Counted from the stretch's first letter, positions 1 through 7,325 are shown. The stretch: DNA of 11,145 nt from JAABYT01 sp041581935 (GCA_041581935.1 JBFICP010000096.1:1-11145), one strand, 5' to 3'. Notes: generated by a model from the letters alone, not told the origin. Translations and numbers: made by a program.

Positions 1-581
1 GGCGCGTCCGGGGCCATCTCCTGACGCCCCGTTCGCGGCTGCGGTAACGCCTGCGGCATTTCCCGGAATGCGGCTACCGCGATGACGCCCATGGCGCTTC
101 GATCGCCCCAGGCCTCGGCGTAGGAGTTTTGCACGTCGGTGAAAAAGAAGCGGTGCACGCGGGTATCGCTGGTGCGCCATCCCGAGTACGTGGTCTGCTC
201 GCCGGCGCCGAGCACGTACATCGGCTCGCCCGCGCGCAGATGCGACTTCTCGCCGGAGATAATGTTGCGCCCGTCGACGGCGATCACCAGGCCGATGCGC
301 CCGCCCGTGCGGTTGTGCACGCGGATGCCGTAGTTTCTGCCTTTTTCCGCTTCCAGATAGGCACGCAGCTTGCCAAGCTGTACGCGATCGGCGAGGTCGT
401 AGCGGGCGAAGACGCTGCCGTCGTCGGCAACGATCTCGACACCGACGGCCGGCAGCGGATGCGCCACCGTGGCGCCCGCCGGGGTCCCCGGAAGGGCCAC
501 CAGAAAGGCCACTGAAACAGCCCGGGAAATGGCCTGAAGATCGGCCGATAAAAGATTTGATATCAATGACTTGGCACTCAT
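1..581 (-). CDS. Secreted protein of unknown function (3' end beyond the window)
   Basis: I do not recognise this family by name. The reading frame is open from the ATG at 581 to the left edge: 193 codons, no stop, so the C-terminus is missing. Residues 1-20 are a long, weakly charged N-region; residues 21-37 (AVSVAFLVALPGTPAGA) are hydrophobic and end in an A-x-A type site, so export to the periplasm is likely, with cleavage near residue 37. The mature part looks like a folded beta-rich domain: NYGIRVHNRTGGRIGLVIAV (84-103), GEQTTYSGWRTS (127-138), RVHRFFFT (141-148) and SYAEAWGDRSAMGVIAVAAF (153-172). The last segment has the look of a conserved family signature. The start is well supported: AGGAG lies 7 bases upstream (complement of 589-593). 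It is transcribed divergently from the aminotransferase, with about 100 bases between them. Coding status is confident; function is unknown. Confidence 0.8.
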   Translation of the reverse strand, partial: MSAKSLISNLLSADLQAISRAVSVAFLVALPGTPAGATVAHPLPAVGVEIVADDGSVFARYDLADRVQLGKLRAYLEAEKGRNYGIRVHNRTGGRIGLVIAVDGRNIISGEKSHLRAGEPMYVLGAGEQTTYSGWRTSDTRVHRFFFTDVQNSYAEAWGDRSAMGVIAVAAFREMPQALPQPRTGRQEMAPDA

Positions 582-661
582 TTGCCGGCTCCTGTGTGGA
601 CATGCGTTCGGTGACTACAAACGCCGGATGCGGCGAAAAGGGTTAAGCTCACGCATCTTTA

Positions 662-679
662 GCGAGCGCCGACGCTCGC
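662..679. repeat. Perfect 7-bp inverted repeat ahead of the aminotransferase gene
   Basis: GCGAGCG (662-668) and CGCTCGC (673-679) are perfect inverted arms around a 4-base centre, CCGA. The repeat ends 16 bases before the ATG at 696, inside the divergent gap 582-695. No T-run follows, so it is not an intrinsic terminator. It could be an operator or a leader hairpin that limits access to the ribosome site; a chance palindrome in GC-rich DNA cannot be excluded. I see no convincing -35/-10 pair elsewhere in this gap. Confidence 0.35.
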
Positions 680-695
680 GAGCCGGGTGCTGTCG

Positions 696-1841
696 ATGCG
701 AAGAATCCTCTACACCACCGCCCACGCGCTCGAGGAAACCGACGACGGTTATGACCTCGGCCGAAGCACGTCCAACAACCTCTCCTTCGGGGAGATTCTC
801 GACGACACGCTGGTCTCGGAGCTGCGCCGGATGAGCGCCGGCTACGGCACGACGGCCGGAATTGCGCCGTTGCGGGCGGCGATTGCCGGGCTCCTCGCGC
901 TGTCGCCCGAGCAGGTGCTGACGACCCATGGTGCCATCGCGGCGCTGCATCTCGCGGTCTTTTGCCTTTGTGATCAGGGCGACGAGGTCGTTACCGTGAC
1001 ACCCGGTTTCCCCGCGACCTTCGACATCATCCAGTCCCTGGGAGCGGTCAAACGCTCGCTCGCGCTGCGCTTCGACGACGGCTACGCGCTGGACGTCGAG
1101 CGGCTGGGTGCGCTGCTCAGCGAACGCACGCAGCTCGTGCTGCTCATCTCGCCACACAATCCTTCGGGCGTCATCACCGATCTCGAAGTCGTGGCGTCGG
1201 TTCTCGATCGCATGCGTGAGCGCGCGCCGCACGCGTACCTGCTCGTGGACGAAACCTTTCGTCAAGCCGCCTACGGTACGCGTCCACCCGCGCCTTCCGC
1301 GGCCAGACTGTCCGAGCGGGTGCTAACCGTCTCGTCCCTGTCCAAAGCCCATGGTGCGCCGGGCCTGCGGCTCGGTTGGATCACCTGCACCGAGCCCGAG
1401 CTGCTCGCGCATTTGAAAGTCGGCAAGGGAAAGACGGCGATCAGCAGCTCGATTCTCGACGAGCGTCTGGGTGCCCATATTCTTGCCAATGCCGGGAAGA
1501 TATTGAGTGATAGAAACGCACGGCTGGATTCGGCACTTTCCCTGGTGGAGAAGTGGATGACGAGAAACTCCGAGCATCTCGAATGGGTGCGGCCGCACGC
1601 CGGAGGGCTGTGTTGCGTCAGGTTACGGCGATCGGTCTTCGACGACGCGCGCGTGGAAACTTTCTACGAGCAGGCCGCCAGGCGACGCATCAATCTGGCG
1701 GCGGGAAATCTGTTCCTCGATGAAAGACGCGTATTCCGATTGGGATTCGGCGCGCTGCCCATCACTTCGCTCGAGCCGGCGCTCGAAGCACTCGAAGACA
1801 CCTGCAGGAACGCGGCCAAGCGGCGTGCGACGGCGCGTTGA
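696..1841 (+). CDS. PLP-dependent aminotransferase, class I/II (fold type I)
   Basis: This is a cytoplasmic pyridoxal-phosphate enzyme that should transfer an amino group between an amino acid and a 2-oxo acid. The fold-type-I landmarks are in order (numbered from the ATG at 696, 381 residues): the GTTAG turn (51-55), SPHNPSG with the cofactor-contacting Asn155, VDETF with Asp185 that pairs with the pyridine nitrogen, SSLSK with the Schiff-base Lys217, LRLGW with Arg225, and FRLGFG with Arg348, the position that usually binds the substrate carboxylate. The protein is slightly shorter than the typical 390-400 residues because the N-terminal arm is short. A GTG at 687, in frame, would add three residues; neither start has a strong ribosome site. 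The CPBP protease gene follows 24 bases after the stop, so the two are probably co-transcribed. Substrate cannot be assigned. Close relatives would include aspartate/aromatic aminotransferases and the aminotransferase domain of MocR proteins, but no DNA-binding domain is present. Confidence 0.9.
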   Translation: MRRILYTTAHALEETDDGYDLGRSTSNNLSFGEILDDTLVSELRRMSAGYGTTAGIAPLRAAIAGLLALSPEQVLTTHGAIAALHLAVFCLCDQGDEVVTVTPGFPATFDIIQSLGAVKRSLALRFDDGYALDVERLGALLSERTQLVLLISPHNPSGVITDLEVVASVLDRMRERAPHAYLLVDETFRQAAYGTRPPAPSAARLSERVLTVSSLSKAHGAPGLRLGWITCTEPELLAHLKVGKGKTAISSSILDERLGAHILANAGKILSDRNARLDSALSLVEKWMTRNSEHLEWVRPHAGGLCCVRLRRSVFDDARVETFYEQAARRRINLAAGNLFLDERRVFRLGFGALPITSLEPALEALEDTCRNAAKRRATAR

Positions 1842-1865
1842 TCCGCACGATCGCGTCACGTTGAG

Positions 1866-2426
1866 TTGAAAGGGTTCTTCTGGATTGTATGCGCCATCGA
1901 GGCGGCGTTGCTGCTAATCGCCGCCGGGCTCGCATACGCGTTTCGACAACCGCTGTTTTCCGATCTGCACTGGAGTTTCACGGATTTTTTCATCGGAATC
2001 GCGGCAACCTTACCCCTGTGCGCGCTCTTCTGGTGGATGATGGGCTCATCGCTGCAGTCGCTTGCCCGAATCCGTCGTTTGCTGGTCGGGAGTCTGACGC
2101 CGCTGTTCGCGTCCTGGACGATACCGCAGCTCGCGTTCCTTTCGGCTCTGGCCGGGATCAGCGAAGAGGTACTGTTCCGAAGTGTCATCCAAGGATCGTC
2201 TTCCACGTACTTTGGTCCCGTCATTGGACTCACGGTCGCAAGCATTTTGTTCGGCGCCGTGCATCTCGTGACCAGGGCCTATGGAATGATTGCAGGGCTG
2301 ATAGGTGTATATCTCGGTGTGCTCTGGATGGCGGGGGATAATCTACTGATCCCAATTGTCACGCATGCCGCGTACGATTTCGTCGCGCTCGTTTATCTGC
2401 TGCGCTTCTGGCGCCCGCGGAGTTGA
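1866..2426 (+). CDS. CPBP family intramembrane metalloprotease (CAAX/Abi type)
   Basis: A 186-residue polytopic inner-membrane protein. Hydrophobic segments run at about 4-24, 41-59, 84-98, 117-134, 141-155 and 161-179. The family's active-site motifs are complete: EEVLFR (Glu100-Glu101...Arg105), FGAVH (Phe129...His133) and THAAYD with His167 and Asp171. Family members cleave substrates within the membrane (Rce1/CAAX-type proteolysis) or process peptides and mediate self-immunity to bacteriocins; which applies here is unknown. The frame opens only after the TGA of the upstream aminotransferase, and the only sensible start is the TTG at 1866, with a poor ribosome site, so translation may depend on coupling to the upstream gene. 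No peptide-precursor gene is visible nearby, so a bacteriocin role is unsupported. Confidence 0.88.
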   Translation: MKGFFWIVCAIEAALLLIAAGLAYAFRQPLFSDLHWSFTDFFIGIAATLPLCALFWWMMGSSLQSLARIRRLLVGSLTPLFASWTIPQLAFLSALAGISEEVLFRSVIQGSSSTYFGPVIGLTVASILFGAVHLVTRAYGMIAGLIGVYLGVLWMAGDNLLIPIVTHAAYDFVALVYLLRFWRPRS

Positions 2427-2438
2427 AACCCGCGCCGG

Positions 2439-2471
2439 AAAAAGTTGCCCGCCCCGGGAGGGGCGGGCAAC
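2439..2471 (-). terminator. Intrinsic terminator of the substrate-binding protein gene
   Basis: Arms GTTGCCCGCCCC (2444-2455) and GGGGCGGGCAAC (2460-2471) form a perfect 12-bp stem with a 4-base loop. Read on the minus strand it starts 8 bases after the stop of the binding-protein gene and is followed by five T residues (A-run at 2439-2443). On the plus strand no T-run follows, so it should mainly terminate minus-strand transcription, although it may slow read-through from the CPBP gene. Confidence 0.88.
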
Positions 2472-2478
2472 CAGGTTG

Positions 2479-3753
2479 CTACATCGCCGCCTTCTCTTTC
2501 CAGGTCGGCATCGGGTAGACGAGCTCGCAGGAGGCCAGCTCGAAGGGATAGACCGTGCAGTACTTGCCGTTCTGCACCTGCATGAGAATTCCCCGCACCA
2601 GCTGATTCTGGCCGTCGGGACCGAACTTGATGCCGCGCCAAGGCACGATCAGCTGCTCTTTCGGCATGTCCGTTGCCATCAAAGCCTGGCGGATTTTCTC
2701 GGGATCGGTCGACCCTGCGCGGTTGATGGCATCGGCCAGAACCATGAAGCCGGTGAACGCGCGCACCGGAACGTCAGACAGCTCGCGACCGTCAGAGTGC
2801 TTCTTGAACGCCTCGTTGACCGCGTTGATGAGCGGAATGGTTTTGGCCAGGTCCGTGTTGAACGGCGAGCGCGTGATTACGCCCTCGGCATCGCGCCCCA
2901 GCGTCGCGATGAACGTCGGGTCCGTGTAACCGGCGTTTTGAGCGACCAGAAGCTTCGGATTGTAGTCTAGGTCCTTGGCCGTGCGCATGAAGAGCATGGC
3001 ATCGGAGGTATACGACGACGGCAGGAACACGTCGGCGTTGGCAGCCTTGAGGATCTGTACCTCCGAGCTCAGAGACGTGGTCTTGGCCCGATAGGAAATC
3101 TTCTGCGCTACCTTGTACCCTTTCTCCTTGGCCATCGTGTTCTGCACCGAGCCGCTGTCGGTGCCCCACAACGTGTCCTCGTGGAAGATAGCGACGGTCT
3201 GCAGTTCCTTGCCGAGCTTCCGCTTGAATTCGTCCATGAACTCGAACATCAGCTGGGTGAACTCACCGTCATGCGGCGTGGTGCGGAAGAACCATTTGAA
3301 GCCCCGCGTGGTGAGCTTCGGCGACGTGGACTCGCCGTTGACCCAGGGAATCTGATGACGCTCCGCGACCTGACTGCCGGCGGCGGTCACGCTGCTGTAG
3401 TAAGCGCCGTACATTGCATGCACGCCTTCCTGGGTGATCATGCGCTCGGTTTCGCCCTGGCCGATGTCGGGCTTACCCTGGTGATCGGCAACCACGATGC
3501 GAATCTTCGCGCCGCCGAGGTTCGGCAGACCCTTGCCCTTGGCGAGTGGCAAGTTGAGGTCCGACTCCTCGTTGATGATTTCGACGGCAGTGTCGAGCGC
3601 TGCCACGGCGTCGATGCCGGCCTGGGCAACGGGTCCGCTGAGCGGATAGATGACGCCGATGACGACTTCATCCTGCGCCGAAGCGGGTGGTCCGAAGGAC
3701 AGCGCCGCCAGCGCAGCGACGGTGACGGTTGAGAGGAAATTACTGATTTTCAT
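2479..3753 (-). CDS. ABC transporter periplasmic substrate-binding protein, branched-chain amino acid type (Peripla_BP_6)
   Basis: A 424-residue exported solute receptor for the LIV-type importer encoded divergently. A Sec signal peptide occupies residues 1-26 (MKISNFL..., hydrophobic 8-19, cleavage after ASA, mature QDEVVIGV). There is no lipobox. The mature protein has the family's opening strand and loop VIGVIYPLSGPVAQAG (31-46), then VVADHQGKPDIG (87-98), the hinge-side AMYGAYYSSVT (113-123), FRTTPHDGEF (156-165) and FTGFMVLADAI (333-343). Two cysteines near the C-terminus (399 and 409) could form a disulfide. The start at 3753 is fixed by the signal peptide and by an AGGGGG ribosome site a few bases upstream; the frame stays open far upstream to 4023, but that extension crosses the promoter region and does not look like protein. 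The gene has its own promoter region and a strong terminator, which would let it be made in excess over the membrane parts. The ligand is unknown; amino acids, amides or urea are all possible in this family. Confidence 0.92.
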   Translation of the reverse strand: MKISNFLSTVTVAALAALSFGPPASAQDEVVIGVIYPLSGPVAQAGIDAVAALDTAVEIINEESDLNLPLAKGKGLPNLGGAKIRIVVADHQGKPDIGQGETERMITQEGVHAMYGAYYSSVTAAGSQVAERHQIPWVNGESTSPKLTTRGFKWFFRTTPHDGEFTQLMFEFMDEFKRKLGKELQTVAIFHEDTLWGTDSGSVQNTMAKEKGYKVAQKISYRAKTTSLSSEVQILKAANADVFLPSSYTSDAMLFMRTAKDLDYNPKLLVAQNAGYTDPTFIATLGRDAEGVITRSPFNTDLAKTIPLINAVNEAFKKHSDGRELSDVPVRAFTGFMVLADAINRAGSTDPEKIRQALMATDMPKEQLIVPWRGIKFGPDGQNQLVRGILMQVQNGKYCTVYPFELASCELVYPMPTWKEKAAM

Positions 3754-3827
3754 GGGATACCCCCTGTTGTTGTAAACGTGTGTGCCTCGCCGAAAGGTGT
3801 GTGGGCCCCACGTCGCGCGAGCGCCCG

Positions 3828-3843
3828 TGCACCTATCCAACCA
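3828..3843 (-). promoter_or_regulatory. Possible sigma-54 promoter for the binding-protein gene
   Basis: Read on the minus strand, these 16 bases are TGGTTGGATAGGTGCA. They match 8 of the 12 defined positions of the sigma-54 consensus TGGCACG-N4-TTGCA, including the essential GG and GC pairs at the right spacing of 10. The site would give a leader of roughly 65 bases to the ATG at 3753. Nitrogen-regulated solute importers often use this sigma factor. No activator site was identified, and such a match can occur by chance. Confidence 0.22.
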
Positions 3844-3870
3844 CTCCCGCGAGGCTGACAGGTCGCCGGT

Positions 3871-3900
3871 GCCGAACAGCCTACCACGGCTCGGTTCGGC
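3871..3900. promoter_or_regulatory. Inverted repeat in the divergent control region (possible operator)
   Basis: GCCGAAC (3871-3877) and GTTCGGC (3894-3900) are perfect inverted arms. Inside them AGCC (3878-3881) pairs with GGCT (3888-3891), giving an interrupted 11-bp dyad around TACCAC with a two-base bulge. It lies near the middle of the 238-base gap between the binding-protein gene and livH, a natural place for a shared regulator. No T-run follows on either strand. A transcription-factor operator is the favoured reading; an RNA hairpin in one of the leaders is the alternative. Confidence 0.4.
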
Positions 3901-3909
3901 GGGCAGCCC

Positions 3910-3938
3910 TTGATCCCACGCAAGGCGTCGAGTACACA
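3910..3938 (+). promoter_or_regulatory. Candidate sigma-70 promoter for livHMGF
   Basis: TTGATC (3910-3915) and TACACA (3933-3938) are separated by 17 bases and match the -35 and -10 consensus at 4 and 3 of 6 positions. The start point would lie near 3945, about 45 bases before the livH GTG at 3992, and just downstream of the inverted repeat at 3871-3900. The match is weak, so this is only a candidate. Confidence 0.25.
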
Positions 3939-3991
3939 GGCGGAGCGGCCGGTGCGACCATGCAACCCGGCTGAGCGGGGGGACCTTCGTA

Positions 3992-4858
3992 GTGACCTGG
4001 GAAATCGTCGTGCAGGCCATCATCAGCGGACTGCTGATGGGGCTCGTTTACGCGCTCATCGCCGCCGGCTTGAGTCTCATCTTCGGACTCATGGAGATCG
4101 TCAACTTCGCCCACGGCGAGTTCATGATGATAAGCATGTTCGCCGCATTCTGGTTGTGGGCGCTTTTTGGCCTCGATCCGATTTACTCGGTCCCGTTGTG
4201 CGCGGCGCTTCTGTTCTTCATGGGAGTCGCCACCCATTACGGCATCATTCGCCACATCCTGGGTGCGTCCATGCTGGCACAGATTTGCGCCACCTTCGGC
4301 CTCGCGGTGTTTCTGCGCGCCCTGGCACAGTTTCTCTGGACGCCGGATTTTCGCAGCATTGCCGATCCGATGGTTGCGGGCCGAGTGGATCTCGCCGGCG
4401 TGTTTCTCGGGCTGCCGCAGATCGTCGCAAGCGTCGGCTGTCTCATCGCATTCGGATTTCTCTACCTGTTCATCACCCGCACCGAGACAGGTCTCGCCCT
4501 GCAGGCCACCGCCCAGGATCGCGACGCAGCGGAGCTCATGGGCATTCCCACGGAGCGCATGTTCGCGCTCGGCTGGGGAATCGGCGCAGCCTGCGTCGGT
4601 GTCGCCGGCGTTTTTCTCAGCACCTTCTATTATGTGTTTCCCGAGGTCGGCCTGCCGTTCGCGTTGCTCGCCTACGTGGCGGTGGCCATGGGCGGCTTCG
4701 GCAGCATTCTCGGCAGCCTCGTGGCGGGGATCCTCATCGGACTCGTGGAATCCATCGGCGGATTGCTCATCGATCCATCCTACAAGCTGCTCATTGTTTT
4801 CGGCCTCTATCTCGTCATCGTGGTCTTCCGGCCTAAAGGGCTTTTCGGGCGCTACTGA
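3992..4858 (+). CDS. livH: Branched-chain amino acid-type ABC transporter permease LivH
   Basis: A 288-residue inner-membrane permease, one of the two different channel subunits of a LIV-type (HAAT) importer. It opens with the characteristic hydrophobic N-terminus and the conserved stretch GLSLIFGLMEIVNFAHGEF (26-44). The cytoplasmic coupling loop that contacts the ATPases is TGLALQATAQDRDAAELMGI (166-185), and the late conserved glycine-rich helix is AVAMGGFGSILGSLVAG (230-246). About eight membrane segments are visible and the length is normal for LivH. The start is the GTG at 3992, preceded by the purine run GGGGGGA about 9 bases upstream. The stop TGA overlaps the ATG of livM by one base (TGATG), which indicates translational coupling. 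It belongs with the divergent binding-protein gene; together they make a complete importer. Confidence 0.94.
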   Translation: MTWEIVVQAIISGLLMGLVYALIAAGLSLIFGLMEIVNFAHGEFMMISMFAAFWLWALFGLDPIYSVPLCAALLFFMGVATHYGIIRHILGASMLAQICATFGLAVFLRALAQFLWTPDFRSIADPMVAGRVDLAGVFLGLPQIVASVGCLIAFGFLYLFITRTETGLALQATAQDRDAAELMGIPTERMFALGWGIGAACVGVAGVFLSTFYYVFPEVGLPFALLAYVAVAMGGFGSILGSLVAGILIGLVESIGGLLIDPSYKLLIVFGLYLVIVVFRPKGLFGRY

Positions 4859-5928
4859 TGACGGACGCGCACTCGAACTCCGCCACGGGAAACGAAGTCC
4901 TCGCCTCGGCCATGGCGGAGCCGTTGCGCGCGCCGGCATCATTCAAGAGAAAAATGTTTTACATAACCATGGGAATCGCGTTGATTGCGTTCCCGCACGT
5001 GTTCGATTCGCCGTTTCCACATCACGTCATGATCATCATATTCATGTACGCATTGATGGCGCAGTCGTGGAACATACTGGCGGGGTTCTGTGGACAAATT
5101 TCGCTGGGACACGCCGCGTTCTTCGGCATCGGCGCCTACAGCACGGGCTACCTGTTTTTCGCATACCAGATTTCGCCCTGGATCGGAATGCTCATCGGCG
5201 TCGTCCTTTCGATGCTGATGGCGATCGCCATTGGAATTCCCACCTTTCGTCTTCGCGGTCATTACTTCGCAATCGCCACGTTGTTGATCGGGGAAGGCGT
5301 GCAGATTGTGTTCCAGCGCTGGGAGCTGGTCGGTGCGGCTTCGGGAATTTTTCTTCCGATTGTTCGAGAGCAACCGCTTCTGAGCTTCCAGTTTCATGGA
5401 ACCAAGCTGCCTTACTACTACATCATCCTCGCATTTCTCGCCTTGGCGTGCGTGGTCGTCTGGCGGCTCGATCGTTCGCGCATCGGTTTCTACTTCCGCG
5501 CGATACGCGACGAGCCGGAAGCGGCCAGCAGTCTCGGGGTCAACGTGACGCTCTACAAGTCGTTTGCGTTCATGATCTCGGCGGGCCTCATGTCGATGGC
5601 CGGCGCCTTCTACTGCCAGTACGTGCTGGTCATCGATCCCGAGACCGTGTTTCCGTTGTCGTTGTCGATCCTGGTGGTGCTGATGGCGGTCATGGGTGGG
5701 GCCGGGACCTTGTGGGGTCCGATCATCGGTGCGGCGGTGCTGGTACCGATCTCGGAGCTCACACGCATCTATTTCGGCGGCACCGGCGGCACCCTCGATC
5801 TGATGATCTACGGCGCGTTAATCGTGCTTATCTGTATTTTTAAACCCGAAGGTCTCATCGGTGCGGTGAAGATGCGCCACGCCGATGCTTTAGAAGAGAA
5901 GTGCGACAGTGGCGATGCTCGAGGTTGA
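4858..5928 (+). CDS. livM: Branched-chain amino acid-type ABC transporter permease LivM
   Basis: The second channel subunit, 356 residues. A hydrophilic N-terminal tail of about 33 residues precedes the first membrane helix. The LivM signature WNILAGFCGQISLGHAAFF is at 71-89, the coupling (EAA-like) loop RAIRDEPEAASSLGVNV at 214-230, and the glycine-rich MAVMGGAGTLWGPIIGA at 276-292, followed by the usual end KPEGLIG. The hydrophilic tail after that (MRHADALEEKCDSGDARG) extends across the start of livG: the two frames overlap by 20 bases (5909-5928). The ATG at 4858 overlaps the livH stop. LivM pairs with LivH to form the heterodimeric membrane pore. Confidence 0.94.
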   Translation: MTDAHSNSATGNEVLASAMAEPLRAPASFKRKMFYITMGIALIAFPHVFDSPFPHHVMIIIFMYALMAQSWNILAGFCGQISLGHAAFFGIGAYSTGYLFFAYQISPWIGMLIGVVLSMLMAIAIGIPTFRLRGHYFAIATLLIGEGVQIVFQRWELVGAASGIFLPIVREQPLLSFQFHGTKLPYYYIILAFLALACVVVWRLDRSRIGFYFRAIRDEPEAASSLGVNVTLYKSFAFMISAGLMSMAGAFYCQYVLVIDPETVFPLSLSILVVLMAVMGGAGTLWGPIIGAAVLVPISELTRIYFGGTGGTLDLMIYGALIVLICIFKPEGLIGAVKMRHADALEEKCDSGDARG

Positions 5929-6628
5929 AGGACTGAGCAAACGTTTCGGCGGATTGCTCGCCAACAACGACATTTCTTTCGAGGTCGACGCGGGCAGAAT
6001 TCTCGGCGTCATCGGCCCGAACGGCGCCGGCAAGTCGACGCTGTTCGATCTGATCACGGGATATCAACTTCCCGACGCCGGTGACGTGCGTTTCGGCGGC
6101 AGACGCCTGCGGGGCCTGCGCCCGGATCAGATCAATCGGCTCGGCGTCGGGCGCACGTTTCAGAAGCTCAAGCCCTTCACCGACATGACGGTGGAGGAGA
6201 ATGTCATGGTCGGCGTCATGCAGCACACCCCACGCCTGGGCGCGGCACGAAAGCTCGCCCTGGAGGCGCTCGACTTCGTCGGCCTACTGGAGAAGCGCAG
6301 ACACCACGCCCAAGCGCTCAGCACCGGTCAGCGAAAGCGACTCGAGCTCGCCCGCGCCATGGCGACGAGGCCGCAGCTGCTGCTCATGGACGAAGTCACC
6401 GGAGGCGTCGACCAGCGCACGCTGCCCGGACTCATTCGCCTCGTCGAGCGCCTCAAAAGCGAGGGCATGACGCTGGTCATCATCGAGCACAACATGCAGG
6501 TGCTGATGTCACTCGCCGACGACATTCTCGCGCTGCACCTCGGACGCAAGATAGCCCAGGGCGCGCCGCAAGAAATTCAGAGCAACCAGCAGGTCATCGA
6601 GTCGTATCTGGGGGGCGCCTATGCTTAA
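5909..6628 (+). CDS. livG: LIV-type ABC transporter ATP-binding protein LivG
   Basis: A 239-residue cytoplasmic ATPase that drives the importer. Walker A is GPNGAGKST (36-44), Q-loop Gln85 (GRTFQ), signature LSTGQ (137-141), Walker B LLLMDE (157-162) with catalytic Glu162, and switch His194 (IIEHNM). Two positions differ from the common LivG pattern: the signature is LSTGQ where LSYGQ or LSGGQ is usual, and the D-loop region reads DEVTGGVD where DEPxAGLN is typical, so the proline after the catalytic glutamate is valine. All residues needed for ATP hydrolysis are kept, so the protein should be active. The GTG at 5909 is preferred because GAGAAG lies upstream at good distance; ATG at 5915 is the alternative. 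It overlaps livM by 20 bases and livF by 8. Confidence 0.94.
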   Translation: MAMLEVEGLSKRFGGLLANNDISFEVDAGRILGVIGPNGAGKSTLFDLITGYQLPDAGDVRFGGRRLRGLRPDQINRLGVGRTFQKLKPFTDMTVEENVMVGVMQHTPRLGAARKLALEALDFVGLLEKRRHHAQALSTGQRKRLELARAMATRPQLLLMDEVTGGVDQRTLPGLIRLVERLKSEGMTLVIIEHNMQVLMSLADDILALHLGRKIAQGAPQEIQSNQQVIESYLGGAYA

Positions 6629-7325
6629 GGTCTCGAACATCGAGGTCAGCTACGGCGACTATCAGGTGATCTGGGGTGTGTCCCTGGAGGTCGGGGAGGG
6701 TGAGGTGGTCAGCCTGCTGGGACCGAACGGTTCCGGTAAGAGCACTGTGTTCAACACAATCTCGGGGCTGCTGAAACCGCGTGCCGGCAGCATCGAGTTC
6801 ACCGGGCGGCGCATCGACGGCCTCGTGACCCACGACATCGTGCGACTCGGGCTGGCGCACATTCTCGAGCGCCGGCGCGTGTTTCCTTATCTGAGCGTGC
6901 GCGACAACCTGCGCCTCGGGGCCTACCATCCCGACGCCAAGCCTTACCGGGAGCAGACCCTCGAGCAGGTATACGCCATGTTTCCGCGCTTGCGCGAGCG
7001 CGAGCAACAGATGGCGCATTCGCTTAGCGGCGGCGAGCAGCAGATGCTGGCGCTCGGTCGGGGTCTCATGTCGCGGCCACGCCTGCTGATGGTCGACGAG
7101 CCGTTTCTGGGCCTGGCACCGGCGGTCGTTCAGGAGATGAAGGACGCGTTCGCCCGCATCAACGGCGATGGCGTCAGTATCCTTTTCATCGAGCAGAACG
7201 TTCAGGTGGCGCTGAACATGTCGAGCCGCGGCTACATTCTCGAGAGCGGGCGCCTGGCGCTCGACGGCGCATCGCGAGAGCTGCTGGAAAGTGCCGAGGT
7301 GAAACGCATCTTCCTCGGCGCCTGA
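6621..7325 (+). CDS. livF: LIV-type ABC transporter ATP-binding protein LivF
   Basis: The partner ATPase of LivG, 234 residues, cytoplasmic. Walker A is GPNGSGKST (34-42), the LivF-type Q-loop region reads ILERRRVFPYLSVRDNL (81-97), signature LSGGEQQ (135-141), Walker B LLMVDEP (155-161) and the switch position is Gln192 (FIEQNVQ), as is normal for LivF proteins. The ATG at 6621 lies inside the end of livG (8-base overlap ATGCTTAA), with the G-rich run GGGGGG upstream. It closes the livHMGF unit; the next gene is convergent, 44 bases away. No clear intrinsic terminator is visible in that gap, so termination may rely on Rho or on the repeat element at 7350-7362. Confidence 0.94.
   Translation: MLKVSNIEVSYGDYQVIWGVSLEVGEGEVVSLLGPNGSGKSTVFNTISGLLKPRAGSIEFTGRRIDGLVTHDIVRLGLAHILERRRVFPYLSVRDNLRLGAYHPDAKPYREQTLEQVYAMFPRLREREQQMAHSLSGGEQQMLALGRGLMSRPRLLMVDEPFLGLAPAVVQEMKDAFARINGDGVSILFIEQNVQVALNMSSRGYILESGRLALDGASRELLESAEVKRIFLGA

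Noticed and set aside
2444..2471. Bidirectional terminator also serving the CPBP gene
   Set aside because: The T-run is present only on the minus-strand side; on the plus strand the stem is followed by CAGGTTGC, so only the minus-strand role is supported.
3754..4023. N-terminal extension of the binding protein up to an ATG at 4023
   Set aside because: The frame is open, but the added 90 residues cross the divergent promoter region and livH start, look unlike protein, and would bury a clear signal peptide and ribosome site at 3753.
3881..4942. 353-codon open frame on the minus strand opposite livH
   Set aside because: It is antisense to an unambiguous permease gene, is rich in His/Glu/Arg with no recognisable motif, and is a common artefact of codon bias in GC-rich DNA.
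4167..5843. 558-codon plus-strand frame across livH and livM
   Set aside because: It is an out-of-frame shadow with Ser/Arg-rich low-information sequence, while the real livH and livM frames have full family signatures and a coupled junction.
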